A stretch of DNA of 64,000 bases from an uncultured Candidatus Competibacteraceae bacterium (GCA_903879705.1 CAIRMO010000094.1:1-64000), one strand, 5' to 3'; positions 9,179-16,222 are shown, counted from the stretch's first letter. Made by a program: numbers and translations. Notes: generated by a model not told the origin, from the sequence alone.

Positions 9179-9209
9179 ACCCGCTTCCCTTCAAGACGCC
9201 AGTTATCCC

Positions 9210-9285
9210 GCTCCCTTCGTCTAGTGGTCTAGGACACCGCCCTCTCACGGCGGGAACAGGGGTTCGAAACCCCTAGGGAGCGCCA
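9210..9285 (+). tRNA. tRNA-Glu (anticodon CTC)
   Basis: The 76-base cloverleaf has acceptor arm GCTCCCT (9210-9216) pairing with AGGGAGC (9275-9281), then G and an encoded CCA. The anticodon stem CCGCC/GGCGG encloses loop CTCTCAC, giving anticodon CTC. The T-loop reads TTCGAAA. Its 3' half is the integration site of the element to the right. Confidence 0.96.
9242..9285 (+). repeat. att site inside intact tRNA-Glu (left end)
   Basis: This 44-bp sequence, from the anticodon loop through the encoded CCA, recurs at 17811-17854 with one mismatch (G at 9266 versus A at the matching position in the T-loop). It is the core direct repeat produced by site-specific integration. The left copy belongs to the intact tRNA. 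Confidence 0.92.
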
Positions 9286-9320
9286 ATCAAATCAGGCGGT
9301 TATGGTTTGAGCTGCGGATT

Positions 9321-9364
9321 TTGCCCAATATTTGCCCAATATACGGGGATAGATACGGGTAGAC
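9321..9364. promoter_or_regulatory. Candidate integrase arm-type sites, left end
   Basis: Two copies of TTGCCCAATA (9321-9330 and 9332-9341) lie 11 bp apart, one helical turn. The second continues into ATACGGGGA, a perfect match to the right end at 17706-17723. A GTAGAC box follows at 9359-9364. The same arrangement at both ends suggests arm sites for the integrase or its directionality factor. Confidence 0.55.
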
Positions 9365-9373
9365 AGCATCAAT

Positions 9374-9476
9374 CCATGATCCGCTGCAACATGGTCTGCA
9401 ACACGCGACAAAACAACTAGATCAAACTGATCCAGTTGTGCTGCAACCCATGATCCGCTGCAACGTGGTCTGCAAC
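9374..9476. repeat. 29-bp direct repeat pair beside left att
   Basis: The 29-bp sequence beginning CCATGATCCGCTGCAAC occurs at 9374-9402 and 9448-9476 with a single mismatch, spaced 74 bp apart. Between and after them lie two 13-bp palindromes, GATCAAACTGATC (9420-9432) and GATCATGTTGATC (9488-9500). The non-coding stretch 9286-9526 thus looks like a protein-binding region at the element end. Confidence 0.75.
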
Positions 9477-9526
9477 TGTTATCGGTGGATCATGTTGATC
9501 TACCCTTGTTCCGGGCTGCAACCCTG

Positions 9527-9892
9527 CTATTGAGCGCACATCCCGCGAATAGTTGAAGCGCCCAGCGGAAAGTTGTCCATTCCACAGAGTTTGCGTTCCA
9601 CATACAGCCGCTTGCCAATGGCGGCGTAACTTCCGCCAGTTGATCGCCATTGGCGAACCAGCACTTTAATCGATTTCCGATCCGGTTCTGATAGGTAAGC
9701 GTAAGGCACTAGCGGTGTTCTAGTCTGCGTACTAGCGGCGCGACTAGCGGGCGGGCTGTTTTCCATAGCGGCCAGTGCTTTCCCGATCACGGCTGCATAG
9801 GGAGCGGCGAATTCAGCCGACAGCCGCTTGAGAGTGTCGAAAGCGACTTTATCAAGCTGAAAAGAAACTTGGTGAGTGTCGGGTATGGTCAT
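9527..9892 (-). CDS. Unknown small protein, possible DNA-binding
   Basis: The chosen ATG at 9892 gives about 121 residues. A TTG further upstream would add 14 weakly supported residues. The N-terminal part (HQVSFQLDKVAFDTLKRLSAEF) looks like a short strand followed by helices, as in ribbon-helix-helix proteins. The C-terminal part (IKVLVRQWRSTGGSYAAIGKRLY) resembles a helix-turn-helix. I do not recognise a family. It is the last gene of the element on the minus strand, next to the left att repeats, and could bind them. Confidence 0.55.
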   Translation of the reverse strand: MTIPDTHQVSFQLDKVAFDTLKRLSAEFAAPYAAVIGKALAAMENSPPASRAASTQTRTPLVPYAYLSEPDRKSIKVLVRQWRSTGGSYAAIGKRLYVERKLCGMDNFPLGASTIRGMCAQ

Positions 9893-10124
9893 GAACGGTA
9901 AATTGCCAATTATTAGCAGTATGGGCGGGTTCAAAATGGGGCCGCGTCAGCCGGCTTTCAGGCGGCAGGGGCGGCGGATCACCAGTGCAGAAGTAGGTAC
10001 TTCCACAGTTGGCCTACGCTAACCATCTTTCAAATGTCGACTTTCTAGCAAGCGGGCCTATGGTTTGCGCTGTACTCGGCTCGTCGGCTTTGAAACACCC
10101 CTGCTGGGGTTCTTTATGGAGCGG

Positions 10125-10679
10125 TCAAGCCACTCCAAACTCCTTCTTTCGTTCCTTGATTTCGTTTATTTCCAAACCGAGTTTATCCATTTGGTTTTGA
10201 AGCTCAGCCATTCTTGACAATCGCTGATCGTTGTTCAAAGAATTAATCGGCCAATCAATTTTCTCTAGTATATGGGGGATGCTGGATCGCATTGCTTCGG
10301 TCAAAAAAGCATCTAATCCCATTTGCAACCGATTTTGAGGATCAAAGGCGATCATTGCCCCGCCCCTAACGCTCTCAAGATTAGCTAAGTTCTGCCGACT
10401 CGCTTTATATCTAGCAAAATTTTCCCTCATTTTTTTTAAGGCGGTTTGCTCAATAAAGTCGAGGTACTGGTTAAGGAAAGTCGCGCCCTCATCACGTCCA
10501 GGGGGCAATTCGTTCAATTCACGCCATTCAGTAGCAAGTGCATTATGCTCGGCATTTTTTTCATCGAGCAGATTGTTGATCTTGCTGGAAAGTTCTCGGA
10601 TTTTTGGCGTTGCGGCTTCTATTTCGGAAAAGACGCCATTGGCAAAATCACTGACCGTATTGATAACCTTTGTAAACAT
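10125..10679 (-). CDS. Unknown coiled-coil protein of the satellite
   Basis: The 184-residue protein starts at an ATG preceded by GGAGCGATCCC, a good ribosome site. It is rich in charged residues and in helix-forming heptads: residues 25-60 (IRELSSKINNLLDEKNAEHN) and the C-terminus (MAELQNQMDKLGLEINEIKER) look like coiled coils. There is no signal peptide or membrane segment. I do not recognise a family. Its position downstream of the small terminase gene matches where satellites keep genes that interfere with helper-phage packaging, but that role is only a hypothesis. Its DNA is more AT-rich than the host genes. Confidence 0.7.
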   Translation of the reverse strand: MFTKVINTVSDFANGVFSEIEAATPKIRELSSKINNLLDEKNAEHNALATEWRELNELPPGRDEGATFLNQYLDFIEQTALKKMRENFARYKASRQNLANLESVRGGAMIAFDPQNRLQMGLDAFLTEAMRSSIPHILEKIDWPINSLNNDQRLSRMAELQNQMDKLGLEINEIKERKKEFGVA

Positions 10680-10776
10680 GGGATCGCTCCTTAGATTGAA
10701 GTTGCAGCAGTTAGGGAAAGGTTAACAAAGCTTTTTTGCTTGTGGGGTAGGTTTGATTTTAGATTGTCGGCGATGT

Positions 10777-10980
10777 TCATACGACGCGCCCTCCATTTTT
10801 AATGAATGCGCAACGCTGTTTCGGGGTCATGTTGTCAAAACCGGCGCGGGTCATGGTCTGTCCGGCGCTCACGGTTTTTTCTGACTGGCTGCCTATAATT
10901 TTGTAGCCGTGCTGGCTGTAAAAATCCTGTTCGGACTGGCTTGAGCTATCAAAGCATTGTTTTGAGACTGCGAGGTTCAT
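10777..10980 (-). CDS. Unknown small protein (67 residues)
   Basis: The ATG at 10980 follows GGAG with a 6-base spacer, which favours it over an in-frame TTG four codons upstream. The protein is polar, with a Ser/Gln-rich first half (SKQCFDSSSQSEQDFY) and a C-terminal MTPKQRCAFIKNGGRVV. No family is recognised. Its 5' end overlaps the 3' end of the next upstream gene by 32 bases, which suggests translational coupling. Confidence 0.55.
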   Translation of the reverse strand: MNLAVSKQCFDSSSQSEQDFYSQHGYKIIGSQSEKTVSAGQTMTRAGFDNMTPKQRCAFIKNGGRVV

Positions 10981-11146
10981 TTGTTTCTCCAAGCTGTGGT
11001 TTTGGTCTCGATTCGTTTTCCAGAATCAAACGCTCGATTTGCCCGATCATTAGCGCACGCAGGGGTTGTCCGCTTTGGGCGGAAAGCATTTTAAGCAGGC
11101 GGCGTTGTTCGGGGGTGACTTGAAAAGTCAGGGTAACGAGATTCAT
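10949..11146 (-). CDS. Unknown small protein, possible ribbon-helix-helix
   Basis: This 65-residue product (MNLVTLTFQVTPEQRRLLKML, then QPLRALMIGQIERLIL) begins with a strand-like stretch followed by two helices, compatible with a short RHH-like regulator. The ribosome site is weak. It overlaps the following gene by 32 bases. Confidence rests on sensible composition and the compact gene arrangement rather than on a family match. Confidence 0.5.
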   Translation of the reverse strand: MNLVTLTFQVTPEQRRLLKMLSAQSGQPLRALMIGQIERLILENESRPKPQLGETNEPRSLKTML

Positions 11147-11167
11147 TGCATGAGTTTACCATAAAAT

Positions 11168-11350
11168 TCAAATACAGCAATACTTAAAATCGGTGGCGAG
11201 GCGGTCGGCTGTGGATTCGCGGGTATCATTTTGATCCTCGCGTTTTACCGCGTTTTCATTTCCCGGCCTTGCGTATGCGTCCTGCTTGGCATACAGGGCC
11301 AGGACGGAATCTAGTCGAAACAATAATCCACAGGTGGGAGCGGCATTCAC
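11168..11350 (-). CDS. Possible small protein coupled to terS
   Basis: A GTG at 11350 overlaps the stop of the small terminase gene in a GTGA arrangement, which permits reinitiation. The 60-residue product is hydrophilic in its second half (KREDQNDTRESTADR) and has no recognised family. Part of it is encoded by a near-copy of the GATCANNNTGATC palindrome found elsewhere in the element. It may be non-coding spacer instead. Confidence 0.35.
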   Translation of the reverse strand: MNAAPTCGLLFRLDSVLALYAKQDAYARPGNENAVKREDQNDTRESTADRLATDFKYCCI

Positions 11351-11910
11351 ACGGTCGCCTTGGCACTATCCGCCAGCCGGCCGGGGAGTTGGGCGGCGGT
11401 GGTCGCCATGTCCAGCATCGCCTGATCCAACTCCGTCAGCAGCAGGGTGTGGATGGCGTGTTCGTCGCTTTCGGCAGCGAGGCGCGGGGCGATCTTGTCC
11501 GGTATCCGTTCCAGGGCGGCGCGGAATTGCGCGGCCAAGGTGGTATAGGCGAGATGCACATCGGCGAGTTCGACCAGTTCACCGGACCGTTGCCGCTCGC
11601 GCATTTCGGCGATGTTGGCTTCGTGGTGTTCGCGCTTGGCGCGGCTCAGTTGCAGGTCGTAGCCGGTCTGGGTGATCGCGCAGTCCGGGAGCGGTTGCCG
11701 GGCGGGATCGGCTGGGGTCAGGGCGGGTAGAGGCTGGCATTTCGGGATACGAGGGCGGGTATTTTTCTCCCATTGGAAATTCGCAATCTCTGGATCAATT
11801 TTGCCGTCGATCAGGCTGATCCGATTGTCCCGGATCGCCTTGAGTACGGCGGTGTGGTGGCAGTTACGGCGGCGAGCGTATTCAGTGATGCTGATCAGAT
11901 TGATGGCCAT
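11347..11910 (-). CDS. terS: Nu1-like terminase small subunit
   Basis: This 187-residue protein begins with a winged helix-turn-helix region (SITEYARRRNCHHTAVLKAIRDNRI) like phage DNA-packaging protein Nu1. The middle helix (DLQLSRAKREHHEANIAEMRERQ, typical of the family) is followed by VELADVHLAYTTLAAQFRAALERIPDKIAPRLA, also characteristic. Small terminase subunits recognise the pac or cos site and load DNA onto the packaging motor. No large subunit accompanies it. In a satellite, a solitary TerS can redirect a helper phage's packaging machinery to satellite DNA. Its identity is fairly firm; its role in piracy is inference. Confidence 0.8.
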   Translation of the reverse strand: MAINLISITEYARRRNCHHTAVLKAIRDNRISLIDGKIDPEIANFQWEKNTRPRIPKCQPLPALTPADPARQPLPDCAITQTGYDLQLSRAKREHHEANIAEMRERQRSGELVELADVHLAYTTLAAQFRAALERIPDKIAPRLAAESDEHAIHTLLLTELDQAMLDMATTAAQLPGRLADSAKATV

Positions 11911-12057
11911 AATGTGACTAAATCAGCCTATATCAAGGGGTTAGTGACCAATATGTGACTCAATGGGTGGCCTATGCCTAGACTACTTTTGCCGTCTCAA
12001 TTACCCGTAATGTCCCGAATACGCCAGGCACCTCCACACTTGGCGGGCTGGCTGAGT

Positions 12058-12085
12058 CTATGGTGCTATGGTGCTATGGTGCTAT
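12058..12085. repeat. Tandem GGTGCTAT x3
   Basis: Three perfect 8-bp copies of GGTGCTAT (12062-12085) follow CTAT. They lie in the non-coding region between the terS start and the origin candidate. No other signal was seen in 11911-12180 apart from an AT-rich tract near 12163-12181. Confidence 0.7.
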
Positions 12086-12180
12086 GGGCTTTTCGATTAT
12101 TTTTCATTTAGCCTCTATAGAGGTTTTCTCCCGTTGCCGCCGTTGCCGTTATGCAACAGCATGGTTTTTATATATTTTTT

Positions 12181-12352
12181 ACGTTTCGGGAGCGTCCCAA
12201 AACTGTCCACAGGAACTTTCTCCCGTAGACTTAACCCATCTAAATAATGCCTACAGGAACTTTTCTCCCGTAGACATTCCCGTAGACATTCCCGTAGACA
12301 TTATTTAGTTTTATAAAACAATTAGTTAATAGCTGCGTCTACACGTCTACAG
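12181..12352. other. Candidate replication origin with GTAGAC iterons
   Basis: Three perfect 12-bp tandem copies of CCCGTAGACATT fill 12267-12302, and a related copy lies at 12222-12233. Both blocks are preceded by ACAGGAACTTT(T)CTC. Two inverted GTCTAC boxes lie at 12337-12342 and 12345-12350. AT-rich tracts flank the block on both sides (12163-12181 and 12301-12332). It sits directly downstream of the primase/helicase gene. Iterons plus AT-rich DNA beside a replication gene are typical of satellite and plasmid origins; function is inference. Confidence 0.6.
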
Positions 12353-12353
12353 G

Positions 12354-14615
12354 TTAAACTTGCGTACAGGTAGAAGTTTCCTTTACCCATACCCTGATCT
12401 TCTTTCTCCAATCCATTTCAGCACGGGTCACTTTCTGCACATAGCCCTGCAATCGCATAATCCCGCTGAGCCGTTTCTGTGCGGGATTGCTCTGTTGATC
12501 GATCCTCAAGCCAATCCCCGTGAGAATACTTCCGGTAGTCAGGGGTGGCGGGGAACCGATGCTTGAGCCGGTTAAGCGGTCAACAGCGGCCATTACCGCG
12601 TCGGTCCATGCGTCCGCTTCCAAGTGAGCGGAGCGGGCTTCCTCGGCCTGGTTAAGCGCATCGGCCTGTGAGACGTACCACGGTTTTTTGTCGATAACTT
12701 GAGCCGCTGCTTCTCCCAGCAGTTGAGCGACAACCTGAGTCAGTGCCTCGGTATCAATCGGGGCGCAAAGGGTGATCGGCCAAAAGCGGCGATTGCCGGT
12801 TGGATCACGCAAGAATTGCGGATCGTTGGTCGTGCCAACAAAGCTCACGGTACGGGGGAAATCGCTGGCGTATCGGCCAAACTTCTCACGGAAATGATCG
12901 CTACGGGTGGCCACAAAGGACTTGATAGCCTCAAGGCTGGCGGTCTTGATAGCGGCCAATTCCGCCAGTTCGGCAATGACAATCCCCCGAACATTGATCT
13001 TGGCTTCCGGGTTGCTCACGTCGCCAATCGCATCGGTAAAGGCTTCCGGTTGCACTGCATCAGCGATGATTTGAGCGGCTGAGGATTTACGCCAGCCTTG
13101 TGGCCCAAACCAAACTAAAACATCATCGCGCTTGCAGCCGGGGTACAGGACGCGGGCCGCTACGCCTCGTAGCCACTTCTCGCCAATTTCCTGTAGGTAA
13201 TGGGTATTGTCTGCGGTATGAGTCGCGTTCAGGTAGTCAACCAGCCACGTTTTCAGGCGTGAGAGACCATCCCATTTGGCTGCCAAATAACGCAGGCGGT
13301 CCTGAGCCGGATTGAAGGCGTTGCGGTGGGCAACCGCCATGACCGCCAAATCTACGGTTTCTCGGCCAAATGGCACTTGGTGGGTTTGATTTATCCAAAT
13401 CATCGTCTCAGCCGTATCAGCATCTTGCCAAGCACCAGCGGGCGACGCATAAGGCGTTGCCGTCCTTTTTTCGATTTGCTGGCGAAACTCGTTGTAGCCG
13501 ATAACGCCTTCCCATGCGTTCTGTGAGAGGAATCGAACGGCATTGAGCAGCGTCCGATCTAATCCTTTCTTGGGGGTGGTTTCCTCTGTACTTGCGCCGA
13601 TAGAGGGGCCGGGGGTGTTTTTGGCTTTGGTTGCGGGTTCTCCGTAGCCTTGCATCCCCAATGCTTTAGTGGCCGCTTTGAAGTCACCGCCATGCTCCAG
13701 GGCGGCGTATGCAGCAAACTTGGAGATCGGCTTTTGCGTAGCAAAGGGCGTGGAACTGCTCCAGACGTACAGATAGCCCTTGCCCTGCCAGTTGGTCGCT
13801 GCGCTAACGCCTTCCGACTTGCCGGGGCGTCGCCAGTAAGTCGCCCCTTGGCGCTCAAACAGCCGGATCCATCCTTGCGGAATCAGCAGATCGTCCCAAC
13901 TGGCGCGGGCGTTGTAGGCGTCGCCAGGGCGCTCGTGGGTTTTCGCAGAGAGATCATTTTGATCCCTCTGATTCTGCGAGCAAGGATCATTTTGATCTTT
14001 GCTTGCGCCCGGCACATGGAAGGTCCGCGCCAAGGTGAACAGATTGGCGCGTTCATCGACGGTCAAGGTGGGGATCGTGCTGAATCCGCCATTGAGTAGG
14101 CAGTAAGGTTTGCCGGTGGGGTGAACCTTGCCATGACTGGGGGCGGTAATGATGAAACCGCCTTCGCCGCGAGTTTCGATCAGCGTCTTGATTCTGGGCT
14201 TGCCGGCTTCGTCTACTCCGTCAGGGCGGGTTGCCAACTTGGCATTTCCGCCAATTTCGGGGCAACGATACAGATAATGAAAACCGCCACCGGGCGAGGA
14301 TTCGATATAGCCCGTTTCCAGTTTGCGGATAACCGCGCCCAAACCAGCATCGTCGGCAATATCCTTGAAATGCTGGTAAGCGTCAGCATCGTCAAATTCA
14401 AACGCCTCGAGGTTGCCGGATACCGCGCCGGAAATTACGCCAATGCCAGTCAGCCCGTTGGAATACCATTTTTTCAGTTGGTCGGGATCGGGGCGTTGCT
14501 GTTGGTAAGGTTTCCAGGGTTTCGGGAGCGGTGCTTTGCTTCCGTCATGGCGAGGCGGAACAATTGACAATCCGGCGGCGTGGCCGGCCAGTGCGGTTTC
14601 GAGCAGGGAATTCAT
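12354..14615 (-). CDS. Primase-polymerase / VapE-like helicase replication protein
   Basis: The ATG at 14615, preceded by GGAG 10 bases upstream, gives 753 residues. Upstream codons in the same frame fall in the control RNA region and are probably untranslated. The N-terminal part resembles bifunctional primase-polymerase domains (FEFDDADAYQHF with acidic residues, then SSPGGGFHYLYR and LIETRGEGGFIITAPS). The C-terminal part is a VapE-type ATPase: LVWFGPQGWRKSS (Walker A-like), VIAELAEL (Walker B-like) and SFVGTTNDPQFLRDPTGNRRFWPI. A DQND-rich linker separates the two. Such proteins drive autonomous satellite replication, as P4 alpha does, probably from the adjacent iterons. Confidence 0.88.
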   Translation of the reverse strand: MNSLLETALAGHAAGLSIVPPRHDGSKAPLPKPWKPYQQQRPDPDQLKKWYSNGLTGIGVISGAVSGNLEAFEFDDADAYQHFKDIADDAGLGAVIRKLETGYIESSPGGGFHYLYRCPEIGGNAKLATRPDGVDEAGKPRIKTLIETRGEGGFIITAPSHGKVHPTGKPYCLLNGGFSTIPTLTVDERANLFTLARTFHVPGASKDQNDPCSQNQRDQNDLSAKTHERPGDAYNARASWDDLLIPQGWIRLFERQGATYWRRPGKSEGVSAATNWQGKGYLYVWSSSTPFATQKPISKFAAYAALEHGGDFKAATKALGMQGYGEPATKAKNTPGPSIGASTEETTPKKGLDRTLLNAVRFLSQNAWEGVIGYNEFRQQIEKRTATPYASPAGAWQDADTAETMIWINQTHQVPFGRETVDLAVMAVAHRNAFNPAQDRLRYLAAKWDGLSRLKTWLVDYLNATHTADNTHYLQEIGEKWLRGVAARVLYPGCKRDDVLVWFGPQGWRKSSAAQIIADAVQPEAFTDAIGDVSNPEAKINVRGIVIAELAELAAIKTASLEAIKSFVATRSDHFREKFGRYASDFPRTVSFVGTTNDPQFLRDPTGNRRFWPITLCAPIDTEALTQVVAQLLGEAAAQVIDKKPWYVSQADALNQAEEARSAHLEADAWTDAVMAAVDRLTGSSIGSPPPLTTGSILTGIGLRIDQQSNPAQKRLSGIMRLQGYVQKVTRAEMDWRKKIRVWVKETSTCTQV
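13952..13997. repeat. Pair of GATCATTTTGATC palindromes in the primase gene
   Basis: Two identical 13-bp palindromes lie at 13952-13964 and 13985-13997, 33 bp apart (three helical turns). They encode the repeated Asp-Gln-Asn-Asp in the linker between the two domains. Related palindromes occur at 9420-9432 and 9488-9500, with a near-copy at 11224-11236. Confidence 0.7.
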
Positions 14616-14642
14616 GATCTTAAATCTCCAAAAAAAGGTTGA

Positions 14643-14735
14643 TTGGAGACTGACATCCGCGCCGCATTCCGGTAAAATTACGCTCGCGAGGGCGTAATTT
14701 TTATGTGGTTTTACAGGGCGCGGGCCAGTCTCCAA
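14643..14735 (-). promoter_or_regulatory. Nested inverted repeats upstream of the primase gene
   Basis: On the minus-strand transcript, GGAGACTGG (from 14733) pairs with CAGTCTCC (from 14652). An inner hairpin lies within this, formed by AAAATTACGC (14674-14683) and GCGTAATTTT (14692-14701). The inner stem followed by a T run could act as a terminator. The outer arm TTGGAGACTGG (14735-14725) is also complementary to an RNA segment encoded at 15161-15171. The layout recalls the seqA/seqC control region before the P4 replication gene. Confidence 0.55.
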
Positions 14736-14753
14736 GGTAACTTGGGGCTGGCT

Positions 14754-15038
14754 TTAGTCGTTTATGGGGGTGGTGAAACTTGCTTTTCCCGTCTCGCCAA
14801 TCCGATCTGCCAATACATCAATCGTGTTGGCAATGATCGCCAGTTGATTGAACATCCCCAACCGCGCCGAATCGCTGTTCAGGGTTTCGCATTGATCGAC
14901 GGGGGCAACAAACAGGTCAGCCAACAGCCACAGGGTGGCGCTAATTGCATTCAGGGCATCGCCGATACAGCAGGCTGGCAGCGGTTGGTCGGGGTCATGG
15001 TCAAGGTAGGAATGGCGTAGGGAAACGGGCGAAGGCAT
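14754..15038 (-). CDS. Unknown 94-residue satellite protein
   Basis: The ATG at 15038 follows GGAG with a 9-base spacer. The frame stays open further upstream, but there it passes through the structured RNA region and is probably not translated. The protein has a predicted helical middle (IGDALNAISATLWLLADLFV) and a second helix (MFNQLAIIANTIDVLADRI). No family is recognised. It lies between the two complementary RNA segments, in front of the primase gene, so it may be an early or immunity-operon gene. Confidence 0.55.
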   Translation of the reverse strand: MPSPVSLRHSYLDHDPDQPLPACCIGDALNAISATLWLLADLFVAPVDQCETLNSDSARLGMFNQLAIIANTIDVLADRIGETGKASFTTPIND

Positions 15039-15121
15039 ACCAGCAATCTCCAACAGGTTCAGCGGGAACCGGCGTGGTGCCGGGGAACGGGCGGGGCTGG
15101 AAAACTGCCTGTAAGTGCAGC

Positions 15122-15193
15122 GCACAGCATTGCTACTGTGCATCCCCACCAATCCCCCGATTGGAGACTGGCGACCAGAATCCGGGCGGATTC
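15122..15193 (-). ncRNA. Candidate C4/P4-immunity-like antisense RNA
   Basis: The minus strand can fold into consecutive hairpins: GAATCC/GGATTC (15193-15178), CCAATC/GATTGG around GGGG (15164-15149), and GCACAG/CTGTGC (15141-15122). Beside the second hairpin it presents CCAGTCTCCAA, perfectly complementary over 11 bases to the primase leader at 14725-14735. P4 CI RNA and P1/P7 C4 RNA work by such pairing upstream of a replication or antirepressor gene. Exact ends are unknown and the assignment rests on this layout. Confidence 0.4.
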
Positions 15194-15301
15194 CAGGCGT
15201 AAAAAAAGCACGATGACGGTGTGCGGTGCCGCTTACAGTCGCGTTTTCCAGGCGCTTGTGAGCAGTATAGCCGGGCCGGGCGGCGTTGCAAGGGGCAGCG
15301 T

Positions 15302-15541
15302 TCATCCGGCGGCCTGTTGGGCCTGGGGGGCGGTTTCCGCTTCCCGTGCAGCGATGAATTCATGCAACGCCTTGACGGCGATATAGCGACGTACCCCCAG
15401 CGTGTAGGAGCGCAGCCGACCGTTATTGATCTCGCTGTACAGCGTGGCGCGGCAAACGGACAAGGCGCGGCAAGCGTCGGCAACGCTCAAGGCTTCTTGC
15501 TGGACCGGCTTGACGGCGGGAAAGGTGATGATTGTGTTCAT
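15302..15541 (-). CDS. AlpA-family / excisionase-type DNA-binding regulator
   Basis: This 79-residue protein has a MerR-like helix-turn-helix: LSVADACRALSVCRATLYSEINNG, followed by the wing RLRSYTLGVRRYIAVKALHEFIAARE. This is the HTH_17/AlpA pattern. In satellites such as P4 (Vis) and Gram-negative PICIs, AlpA-type proteins act as excision factors or as the switch that starts the replication genes. It lies between the unknown gene at 15650 and the primase operon, which fits a master regulator. A 23-bp palindrome sits about 80 bases upstream. Confidence 0.82.
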   Translation of the reverse strand: MNTIITFPAVKPVQQEALSVADACRALSVCRATLYSEINNGRLRSYTLGVRRYIAVKALHEFIAAREAETAPQAQQAAG

Positions 15542-15618
15542 GCGTTCGCCCTAGTGATTGAATTGACCGGGGCAAACCTTACAAGCAATTTTCCTTACTA
15601 TTCAACCCGCAAAGGGTA

Positions 15619-15641
15619 GGTAGGTTGACCTACAACCTACC
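15619..15641. promoter_or_regulatory. Palindrome upstream of the alpA-like gene
   Basis: GGTAGGTTG (15619-15627) and CAACCTACC (15633-15641) form a perfect 9-bp inverted repeat with a 5-base centre. It lies between the stop of the upstream gene and the AlpA-like start. A regulator-binding site is more likely than a terminator because no T run follows on either strand. The binding protein is unknown. Confidence 0.45.
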
Positions 15642-15649
15642 GCATGTTC

Positions 15650-16222
15650 TTATTTGTTACGGGTATTTCCACCTCTGCGGCGGTATTCGGGGCGGATAAC
15701 CTGATCAATGTGGTCTGCCATTGTGGGCGTCATCTCGCGGTGTTCTATCAGCCATTGAATGATGTCCTTTTTCTTGGGCGGGTGGCTTGGATCGTGATTC
15801 AGCCAAAACTTAATAATTGCTGCTTGCAATGCGTCAAGGGCGGGCGTGTGGTAGTCAGGCGGATCATCGGTAGTGACGGATTTATCGGGCGGCGAATCAG
15901 GAAACAGCAACGGCGGGCGAATGCATCTGAGCGCGTTTTCCAAGGTCAAATCAGCAGCCGGTTGTGGAATAAACAAAAAGCGGGGCTTAAATACGCTATG
16001 AGTTTCCGCCCAATCGCGAAGGGCGCTCCGTGAATAGCGCGACGCCCGCGCCAATTGTCCTTTGTCCAACGCTTCTCGAATGTCCCACAAGATTCTATTC
16101 CCCATAGCAGGGAGCGTCTGGCCAGGCTTACCGGGCGGCTCCAACCCGCACCAAAGCCAGCCTATTTCACGCGGGTCAAAATCAGAAACAGTGTCCCAAT
16201 ACTCGAAATTTGCCGGGTCCAT
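15650..16222 (-). CDS. Unknown satellite protein, 190 residues
   Basis: The ATG at 16222 follows an AAGGTG stretch at a reasonable distance; an upstream in-frame start would add 25 arginine-rich residues. Segments seen are DFDPREIGWLWCGLEPPG near the N-terminus, a basic middle and a C-terminal part with KFWLNHDPSHPPKKKDIIQWL and an arginine-rich end. The lysine-rich helix followed by IQWLIEHREM looks like a nucleic-acid contact, but no family is recognised. It lies between the integrase and alpA genes. Confidence 0.65.
   Translation of the reverse strand: MDPANFEYWDTVSDFDPREIGWLWCGLEPPGKPGQTLPAMGNRILWDIREALDKGQLARASRYSRSALRDWAETHSVFKPRFLFIPQPAADLTLENALRCIRPPLLFPDSPPDKSVTTDDPPDYHTPALDALQAAIIKFWLNHDPSHPPKKKDIIQWLIEHREMTPTMADHIDQVIRPEYRRRGGNTRNK

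Noticed and set aside
12267-12302. CRISPR-like repeats in the satellite
   Set aside because: The 12-bp units are directly tandem without spacers and lie beside a replication gene, which fits iterons instead.
14616-14735. 40-residue N-terminal extension of the primase
   Set aside because: These codons overlap the nested inverted repeats of the leader, and a good ribosome site precedes the ATG at 14615.
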